Below, piece by piece: positions 55,612 to 64,000 of a stretch of DNA of 64,000 nucleotides (positions within the stretch are counted from its first letter, which is position 1; each line of letters starts with the position of its first letter). This DNA comes from Sipunculus nudus (lineage: Eukaryota; Annelida; Sipuncula; Golfingiida; Sipunculidae). The DNA lies in contig CM049314.1 of assembly GCA_026874595.1 (NCBI GenBank), positions 58,874,800 through 58,938,799 of the forward strand, in the 5' to 3' direction. The notes under the pieces were generated by a model, which saw only the letters and a program-made list of their open reading frames with translations, searched no databases and was not told the DNA's origin. The translations under genes were made by a program, and so were the position numbers.

Positions 55612-58215
55612 CATCCTCCTCCCTGACCATGGCCTAAACCTTATCATGATCCATATACATTTTCATCCTCTTTCCTGACCATAGCCTAAACCTTATCATG
55701 ATCCTTAAACATGAACATCCTTTTTCCTGACCATAGCCTTAACCTTATCATGATCCTTAAACATTTCCATCCTCTTTCCTGACCATAGCCTTAACCAAAT
55801 TATGATCCTTTATACATAATCATGCTCTTTCCTGACTATAGCCTTAACCTTATTATGATCCTTAAACATGAACATCCTTTTTCCTGACCATAGCCTTAAC
55901 CTTATCATGATCCCTAAACAGAATCATCCTCTTTCCTGACCATAGCCTTAACCTTATCATGATCCTTTATACATAATCATGCTCTTTCCTGACTATGGCG
56001 TTAACCTTATCATGATCCTTAAACATAATCATCCTCTTTCCTGACCATAGCCTTATTAACCCTATCATGATCCTTAAACATAATCATCCTCTTTCCTGAC
56101 CATAGCCTTAACCTTATCATGATCCTTAAACATAACCATCCGCTTTCGTGACCATAGCCTTAACCTAATCATGATCCTTAAACATAATCATTATCTTTCC
56201 TGACCATAGCCTTAACCTTATCATGATCCTTAAACATAATCATCCTCTTTCCTGACCATAGCCTAAACCTTATCATGTTCCTTAAACATAATCATCCTCT
56301 TTCCTGACCATAGCTTTAACCTTATCATGATCCTAATACATGTTCATCTTCTTTCCTGACCATAGCCTTAACCTTCTCATGATCCTTAAACATAATCATC
56401 CTCTTTCCTGACCATAGCCTTAACCTTATCATGATCCTTAGACATAATCATCCTCTTTCCTGACCATAGCCTTAACCTTATCATGATCCTTAAACATAAT
56501 CATCCTCTTTCCTGACCATAGCCCTAACCTTATCATGATCCTTAAACATAATCATCCTCATCATAGCCTTAACCTTATCATGATCCTTATACCTTATCAT
56601 TCTCTTTCCTGACCATAGCCTTAACCTTATCATGATCCTTAAACCTAATCATCCTCTTTCCTGACTATATCCTTAACCTTATCATGATCCTTAGACATAA
56701 TCATCCTCTTTCCTGACCATAACCTTAACCTTATCATGATCCTTAAACATAATCATCCTCATCATAGCCTTAACCTTATCATGATCCTTAAACCTAATCA
56801 TTCTCTTTCCTGACCATAGCCTTAACCTTATCATGATCCTTAAACATAATCATCCTCTTTCCTGACCATAGCCTTAACCTTATCATGCTCCTTAAACATA
56901 ATCATCCTCTTTCCTGACCATAGCCTTAACCTTATCATGATCCTTAAACTTTATCATTCTCTTTCCTGACCATAGCCTTAACCTTATCATGATCCTTAAA
57001 CATAATCATCCTCATCATAGCCTTAACCTTATCATGCTCCTTAAACCTAATCATTCTCTTTCCTGACCATAGCCTTAACCTTATCATGATCCTTAAACAT
57101 AATCATCTCTTTCCTGACCATAGCCTTAACCTTATCATGCTCCTTAAACATAATCATCCTCTTTCCTGACCATAGCCTTAACCTTATCATGATCCTTAAA
57201 CATAATCATCCTCTTTCCTAACCATAGCCTAAACCTTATCATGATCCTTAAATCTAATCATCCTCTTTCCTGACCATAGCCTTAACCTTATCATGATCCT
57301 TAAACATAATCATCCTCTTTCCTGACCATAGCCTTAACCTTATCATAATCCTTAAACATTTTCATCCTCTTTCCTGACCATAGTCTAAACCTTATCATGA
57401 TCCTTAAACATTTTCATCCTCTTTCCTGACCATAGTCTTAACCTTATCATGATCCTTAAATATTTTCATCCTCTTTCCTGACCATAGCCTAAACCTTATC
57501 ATGATCCTTAAACATAATCATCCTCTTTCCTGACCATAGCCTTAACCTTATCATAATCCTTAAACATTTTTCATCCTCTTTCCTGACCATAGCCTAAACT
57601 TTATCATGATCCTTAAACATTTTCATCCTCTTTCCTGACCATAGCCTAAACCTTATCATATGATCCTTAAACATAATCATCCTCATCATAGCCTTAACCT
57701 TATCATGATCCTTAAACCTAATCATTCTCTTTCCTGACCATAGCCTTAACCTTATCATGATCCTTAAACATAATCATCCTCTTTCCTGACCATAGCCTTA
57801 ACCTTATCATGATCCTTAAACATAATCATCCTCTTTCCTGACCATAGCCTTAACCTTATCATAATCCTTAAACATAATCATCCTCTTTCCTGACCATAGC
57901 CTAAACCTTATCATGATCCTTAAATCTAATCATCCTCTTTCCTGACTATAGCCTTAACCTTATCATGATCCTTAAACATAATCATCCTCTTTCCTGACAG
58001 TAGCCTTAACCTTATCATAATCCTTAAACATTTCCATCCTCTTCCCTAATCATAGCCCCATCCTTATCATGATCCTTATCTCTTTTCATCGCTTTTCCTG
58101 TATTTAGACAAAGGGTTTCATGATCAGTAAACAACTCTATAACTCCTTATCAGATATAGCCTAATCTTTTTATCATGATCCTTCTACTCTTCATCTCTGT
58201 CCCCGCCATAGCCTG
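55612..58215 (+). repeat. Minisatellite, about 52-bp unit, roughly 47 copies
   Basis: The unit can be written as CTTTCCTGACCATAGCC, TTAACCTTATCATGATCC, TTAAACATAATCATCCT (52 bp together). Clean copies run to about 58089; decayed copies (TTATCATGATCC remnants) continue to about 58215. Some units are about 45 bp, having CATCATAG in place of CTTTCCTGACCATAG, at 56554, 56754, 57007 and 57678. The unit length is not a multiple of three and no long frame crosses it, so it is not coding. Confidence 0.97.
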
Positions 58216-59404
58216 ATCCTTACTTGTTAATCATCTCTTCAATTGTTATTCAGGATGAGCTAAATAGTTAGAACAGACTAAGAAAGAGACACACCATTTA
58301 TTTATATTTAGTATTTATTATTTAGGTAATAAATGTGAAACTATTTTTTATATTAGGTTCAGTTTTGATTGTTTTTAGCGTTTTCGGAAAACCTGCGATA
58401 AAATCATATCTGAAAGTTTGTCAGCCGACGAATGTGAATTAAACATCTGTGAAAACGTATATTATCTCGACACTATAAACTCATCTTTTAGCACATTCAC
58501 ACTTGGAAGTCGCAAAATCGTACCATGATACTTTAATGCCTTCCATAAAACTCTCCCCATGTTGATTTATGGCCTCTTTTTCCGTGTGACCCGTAACGTA
58601 GGAACTCAAAAGAATGGATATTTGTTTCTAGCTTTGTTTCGACAATAAAGGTTTGTCTGATTATGTTGAACTACTTGTTATTGACCGTGTTTCATTCAGT
58701 AAACTAGTGACCAACTTCTTGTTCTATAGATATTGAAAGACTTATTAACTGTACGTCACCGTGATTTGAAAGATCAGCTGTAGCATGTTGTTTGGTAAAA
58801 GAAATGAAACCTGAAAAATTATTGGTATATGGAAGGCTTAGGATTATATAGGACACTGATTTGCAAGTACCAGATTTCGTTCAATCATATTGAACTAGCA
58901 TGCTTTATAATCTATAATATGTTGTTCCACTGAAATATGTTTGTCTAGTTATAGCGCAATATATTTAGTCAACTTGAAATTTTGTTATTGAACAGCACCC
59001 TTTATAATAGAACCAGCATTCTATTAACACCATTTATTATCACTTATATAGTGAAGCCGCAATGTAAGCGGTATTTATTACAATACAATACAACAATTGT
59101 CTCATTTTAGGCCGATATATTATATAATTTTATATGCAGAATTTTACCGTTTATTGAATTTTACCTTTTTTGTAAAAATACATTTATCCAGTAGTGTATT
59201 CTAAACGTAGCCAACGAAATAAATTTATTTAGGTTTATACTAGTTCCGCACATATTTAATATATGAGTGTATGTTCAAGGCACGATCACGCTTATACGAG
59301 GGGAAAGTAGCAGGTCATCTTAATCTTTGAACTTAACGTCTTGTTTATAGTTTAAACGTATGCCAGGCGTCACACAGGGCAGTCAGTGATCAATCAGACG
59401 TACG
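58216..59404. other. Unannotated AT-rich intronic stretch
   Basis: No gene or repeat was recognised. Confidence 0.4.
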
Positions 59405-59555
59405 TGATCACGTGACAGATTACTGGGAGGCCGGCCTAAGCCAATGACTCCGGGAAATCAAATTCCTCAACACTTAAGTCCAATAACAAAATCCAGAAAT
59501 AAACTGTTGCCCATCCATCAAACAGACTCTTTCAGCAACCTCTGCAAACCAATAG
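59405..59555 (+). promoter_or_regulatory. E-box followed by three CCAAT boxes
   Basis: ATCACGTGAC (E-box core 59409-59414) is followed by CCAAT at 59441-59445, 59480-59484 and 59549-59553, all on the same strand, in repeat-free and relatively GC-rich DNA. Such clusters occur in NF-Y-bound promoters, enhancers and some LTRs. No open frame, TATA box or transcript evidence supports a promoter here. Confidence 0.35.
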
Positions 59556-60560
59556 GCGGAGAAAACGGAGCTTAGAAAATATCATCGCAAAGCACCTCCC
59601 ACCGAATGATAGGCCTGCAAATCTGATTATTTCAAATGAGGGAGAGAAAGAGGGGACACGTTGACCATAAATACTACCGGTTTCAATGATTTTTGCATTG
59701 AAAAATCTGTAAAATCTGGTATGTTTTTATTATTCTTTCTCTCTGTCAACCATTAGAGAACACAAGCCGTAACGCAGATAAATAGTTTCATAGAAAGAAT
59801 ATGAAGGAAATATGACAAATTATTAAAAATGTATTTTCATATTTAATATTATATATGAGAGAGAGTGAAAGAGAAAGAGAGGGTGAGTGAATAAATCATC
59901 ATGATTATGCAACGCTTCCCTTTATCATTTCTTTTTCAACATGTTTGGGATTGAGATGCCCAATTCCAGTATTAATTGATGGACCGAATAATTTGTGGAG
60001 GAGCAATTTAAACCTCCTAATGATATGAATAAAAAATAATAGACACTCGAGAAGGAAAATCTGATATTCATATGACCTTGACCTTGACGTCGGACTGCGC
60101 ATAGACTGGCACCCTCTCACAATACCGTAGTTAATTTATTTAATTAAATGGCAAGCAAATGTCAGATCAGCAATTCCCAAGGCCCGTAAACGTCCATGAG
60201 AGAGACTGAGCGGCTGAAGCAAACAAGGCAATTTAATGCTTGAAAAAAGTCGATTGGATTAACTTGACAGGCGGTCTGGCGGGGAAAGCCTATGCGTGGA
60301 GAAAATGATTTCTCGCCGGTCTGCCATCGGTGAACCCAGCTGTTGGTTCTGGTTGATTAGAGATCCTGGCTGGTTACTATGAAGGTTAGATTTGTGGCCG
60401 ATTGAAAACATGATAAGACTCTCTAATCGCTGAATGTTCTATTTAAAGACGCGGTCTGTAATACCCTCGGTTTGGCTCCCCTTAGTGCAATTGGGTTAAC
60501 GTCTTAAATCCCTCATCTTATCTGTTCCTCGGCAGATTAACCCCATGTTAAGCACCTCTT
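59556..60560. other. Repeat-poor intronic stretch
   Basis: Holds a GA-rich run at 59856-59884. Bases 60150-60540 are repeat-free and of balanced composition, with TAATTAAAT (60141) and TTGACAG (60264) motifs that homeodomain and TALE proteins can recognise; a conserved non-coding element is possible but unproven. Confidence 0.3.
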
Positions 60561-60582
60561 GCTCTCTCTCTCTCTCTATCTT

Positions 60583-60651
<69 letters not shown>

Positions 60652-60668
60652 ATATATATATATATATT
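60561..60668. repeat. (CT)n then (AT)n microsatellite
   Basis: CT-rich sequence (60561-60593) passes into AT dinucleotide repeats ending at about 60668. Confidence 0.95.
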
Positions 60669-62328
60669 AGACCTAAACTTTATTAGCGTATTGCGCATAC
60701 AATTAAAACAATGAGTGATATCAATTGAAAATGTGACCTAATGAATCTAGTTCAGATTTTTGCCATGTTTTAATTTCAGTTCTCCTCAAATTGTTCAAAT
60801 TGATAATTTGAGACTTCCATTGTATAATTTTGTTTGTCTCAAATGTCCAGTTGCCATTTAAATCATTATAAATTTTGATATTCATGAGAATGGAAAGAAA
60901 CAGCTGTTTGAAAAATATCTCATTTTATATATATTTTTCTTCATAAGTCCTGAAATGATTATTTTAGGAGATGATTATATAAGAAATATATTGGAGGATA
61001 AATAATAAGAAACAGGGCTTAAATGTAGCTTTAAATCTATCATTGTGATAAATTATTTGGTAAACTCGTCTTTGGTGAATTACTAGTCTTAGGAATTAAA
61101 CCTGAACCGTTAAAGCATTTATGATTAAGAATATTGTAGAAAAGTACAATTTGTTATGCTCAGCATGTTGGGGTTTTGAACATACAGTAGCTTTATACAA
61201 TAGGTCTTTATCTTACTCCATTGACATAATGATTTGCAAAATATCTTTAGCTGATTACGGGGAACAGGTTTGGTTTTATATTCATTAGGATTCCATTTCC
61301 GGCAACATAATGATTTTCTTTTTGCATTGTCTGTATTTTCCTCGCCACCTTGTTTTGTCATCTAATAGCTGCTGGTTTTATTACATAGTTTTATAGAAGA
61401 AAAATATTCATTTCCCCTCTTTTTCGCCCGTTATCAACGCCCTTTTCATTAAGGCAGAACTTATCAGCAAAATCATCCAACATAGCAGTTGTGGGTGACG
61501 ACATCGTAATAAATGTACCATGTATTTTTATTTCCCTACGATTTCTTCAGTTTTCTATACAGGAAAGCTACTAATTGGCTGCATTTTCCGATGCATAATG
61601 CATCTTTCATATGTAACATAACAGGAAAACAGTGAAATGACGAAGTTTCCATTTTGCCAATTGCAGGTGCTGTTTCTATGCAAACCTATATTGTTTTAGA
61701 GTAAGTTCTTTCATTGCCCGTTCTCGTTACCGAAGTTAACACCGGTTCCTATAACGGTGCTTGCGCATAGATGAGGCACGGATAAGATTCAGTAGGGGGT
61801 AATCCGGGAGCATTAGAAGGGAGCTAAGTCGATCTTCTTTTCTGCTTCAGTCCACGCAGTAAACGATTAACTACCGTCGTTAATCAAAGAAAATAACAGG
61901 TTAGCTCATTAATGTCTCATTATGTTAGCAATTTACACGCTTTTGGCTAACGTTGGTCGGATTATGACATTTGTCCAAGTGAAGACACTCATTAAGGTTT
62001 TTACCTCTCCTGCTGTTACTTAGAAAAATGTGTGTCCTCCTTTGAGCATGTTGCTTCAAACTGATAGTGCATTTCATATTGCTCAAGTGTGTCTTGATAT
62101 AAATTTATATTTAGCATTTCTGTTGATACTTATCACATAAGGCCACCACAGGGAACTTGTCATAAATGCCAAGATTTTGATTGTACATTCCTTTGAATAT
62201 CGAAGTAAAATCATCCAGCTAATGCAGATTTAAATCAGTTGTACTTATTCCATTTAATCACCTAAAGGCAAATGTTTTCTTCTTTCTGTGACTAGTAACT
62301 TTAATCTTTTTTTAAATTGTACTGAGTA
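60669..62328. other. Unannotated intronic stretch
   Basis: No gene was recognised. A perfect inverted repeat GATTAAC-7-GTTAATC lies at 61865-61885. Confidence 0.35.
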
Positions 62329-62670
62329 CCAGCTTTTGTGGTCTGTGTTCTGGGGATAGAGCACAGAATAGCGGCAAGAACCCCCCCCCCCCCCCCCATG
62401 GGTGAGTAATCGGCAGGCTTAACGGGAGGGCCCTGCCCCGCGTCCGTGTTTCACTCATAAAGGATTTCGCCTTTCGGACTCAGTAATTCCTAAAGGGGGC
62501 GATTACACATCCAGGGGCCACAGGTGCGGTAGGCACCGGCCCTTGTTAAAGCATAAATATATAAAAGGAAAGGTTGTGAAACCAGAATGGAATTCTTCAG
62601 ATGTACCTACCTTAAAAATAAGTTAGCATTAAAAGTAGTTGAGGCGCTTAATTCCACCAAAAAAAAATGA
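62329..62670 (+). mobile_element. tRNA-derived SINE, copy 3 of the 12-kb family
   Basis: CCAGCTTTTGTGGTCTGTG head (degraded), then GGCAGGCTTAACGGGAGGGC, ATTACACATCCAGGGGCCAC, GGTGCGGTAGGCACCGG, GAATTCTTCAGATGTACCTA and a TTCCACCAAAAAAAAATG tail, matching copies 1 and 2 in order. The B-box region is replaced by a poly-C run (62381-62397), so this copy probably could not be transcribed by pol III. Confidence 0.8.
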
Positions 62671-62830
62671 AAAAGTTACGGGTACTGAGTTGCTGTAGTT
62701 CTGTCTCAAACACACACGCACGTAGGAAGATATGCCAAAACCGCAAAAAAAAACAGTAATTTTGAGAAGAAAACATGTAAAAAAAAATATTTAAACCATA
62801 AATTAAAGGCTAATGCTGCAAACAGAAAAC

Positions 62831-63313
62831 CAGTGATTCATTCGAGTCCGAGTGCATGTGTGAATCCAGGCCACTGAGGTTCGAGTCTCAGTCCACCTTC
62901 GAATTCCAGTTACCTTGAAGCCGAGTCCAAGTCCGGGTGCAAGGCTGGTACTCAGTTTACCCCTTATTGTAAGATAAATTTAAAACTGAAATTTAAAATT
63001 GTCATGTGTCTTTTAATGTTGAATAAACCATACGCTTCACTTTTTAATGTTTGATTATATTTAGTTCCCAATGGGGAGCTTAAGCTTTATGTACATAGTC
63101 TTATTTTAGTCAGTTTTCTGTTGATAGATCACGCATGTATAAGTCATTGGAGTGTGTGACAGAGCCTTTTATTCTGCTTAATTACAAATTTCTCGATTAT
63201 ATTATACTTCCGAGTCCAGGTACAAATCCAAGAACAGAACCTTCCAGTTCAAGTCCGAGTCCCTAAAAAAAGTGAAATCGAGTCCGGACTGATACTGGAG
63301 TCCCACATCACAG
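62831..63313 (-). mobile_element. hAT-like non-autonomous element, copy 2
   Basis: The left end is CAGTGATTCATTCGAGTCC and the right end, reversed, CTGTGATGTGGGACTCCAG. Flanks are CAGAAAAC (62823-62830) and CAGAAAGA (63314-63321), a decayed 8-bp target-site duplication matching at 6 of 8 bases. Repeated GAGTCC-GAGT motifs lie inside both ends. Read on the minus strand, its opening TGTGATGTGGGACTC … TTTAGGGACTCGGACTTG and its interior GGCTCTGTCACAC match copy 1 at 36922. No transposase frame. Confidence 0.7.
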
Positions 63314-64000
63314 CAGAAAGACACACACGACCTTCTAGTCATCGCTTAGTTACTGTTTTGAGAATCTGTACATTCCATCGTGTTTTTCATTATCCTTTCC
63401 GTAACTTCGAACTACTGATTGACCCCTATGTGGATATAAGATTTCAAACCGACTACAATAAATGTATCTCACTGCCAACATCAAAACCCGGGAACTACTG
63501 GGTGTTTTCACACAAAGCCCGGTATCTCTTTTTAACGACCCTTCTTTGAACCATTTCAAGGCTTTCTGCTCTGTAAAGGTTATCCTCGTTCAGGGAAAAC
63601 TGACTTTCCAGTCGATTTAAGCAGCGATAGAGGAAGCCTAAACAGCCGGCAGTAGTCCCTTTTTTTTTATTCTTGAACGCTTTAGGTCTTTTTGCGGAGT
63701 TTAAACTTAGCTTGATCATTCCCGTAGACTACAACGGCGTTTTGGGTCCCCGGGCTTTATAATTAGATCACCGGTTAATTATTAATATGCTCCGTAAAAG
63801 AACATAAACGGACTTTAATTATTAAATAGCAGTAACCGACATTTACAGCCATGCCCCGTATAGACAGTGCATTCATCTGCCTTACAAATATATTCAAACG
63901 TTCGGCAGATTTTATGGGAAGCAAGAGCAGGGTTTATTGTTATTACGTCATGATATTATTTATATTAACCCTTCTTACATGTTGTTACAAGGAAGAAAGG
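63314..64000. other. Unannotated stretch at the right edge
   Basis: Overlapping frames on both strands at 63350-63719 have no recognised domain. TAATTA-type motifs cluster at 63758-63830. Nothing else seen. Confidence 0.3.

Noticed and set aside
55612-58215. Regularly spaced repeats considered as a CRISPR-like array
   Set aside because: Units are contiguous without unique spacers and the genome is eukaryotic; it is a minisatellite.
63350-63719. Minus-strand frames of 69 and 74 codons
   Set aside because: They overlap each other and a + strand frame, with no recognised domain or splice context.

Overview
The window looks like eukaryotic, invertebrate, nuclear DNA, most likely from a mollusc or another lophotrochozoan. 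The reasons are an AT-rich background, very little coding sequence, long (AT)n, (CT)n, (ATT)n and poly-G tracts, several tRNA-derived SINEs of the kind common in mollusc genomes, and hAT-type non-autonomous DNA transposons. Nothing points to bacteria, plasmids or phage. The species cannot be named from sequence alone.

The one confidently recognised gene piece is at the left end. Bases 1933-2359 on the + strand are the first coding exon of a neuroligin-like cholinesterase-fold adhesion protein. It has a good Kozak context, an upstream in-frame stop, a short signal-peptide-like start, conserved alpha/beta-hydrolase N-terminal motifs and a clean GT donor. No other exon with neuroligin core motifs was recognised, so the remaining roughly 61 kb is best read as one very long first coding intron (or intron plus intergenic DNA). 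Only the donor side is actually seen.

Layout: 1-1932 upstream and probable 5' UTR. 2360-35000 is intron-like DNA with simple repeats, two local duplications, one SINE with a 10-bp direct-repeat flank (12250-12700), an unrelated SINE near 25.0 kb and a cluster of SINE-like pieces at 31.0-31.6 kb. 35.1-36.4 kb is a two-copy tandem duplication rich in (CT)n and (GA)n hairpins. 36.9-37.4 kb is a hAT-like non-autonomous element with a second copy at 62.8-63.3 kb in the opposite orientation. 40.9-41.7 kb is an unusual GC-rich foldback element. 42391-44543 is a complete non-autonomous hAT element with a perfect 8-bp target-site duplication. About 50.4 kb holds a 65-codon ORF of unknown status, followed by a second copy of the 12-kb SINE family. 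55.6-58.2 kb is a roughly 52-bp minisatellite of about 47 units. 59.4-59.7 kb and 24.2 kb carry E-box plus CCAAT clusters. A third copy of the SINE lies at 62.3 kb.

The window therefore records repeat accumulation inside (probably) a neuronal adhesion gene. The most distinctive features are the intact hAT element, the GC-rich foldback element, the minisatellite with its recurrent 45-bp short variant, and the phase-compatible but unproven alternative exon at 19.86 kb.
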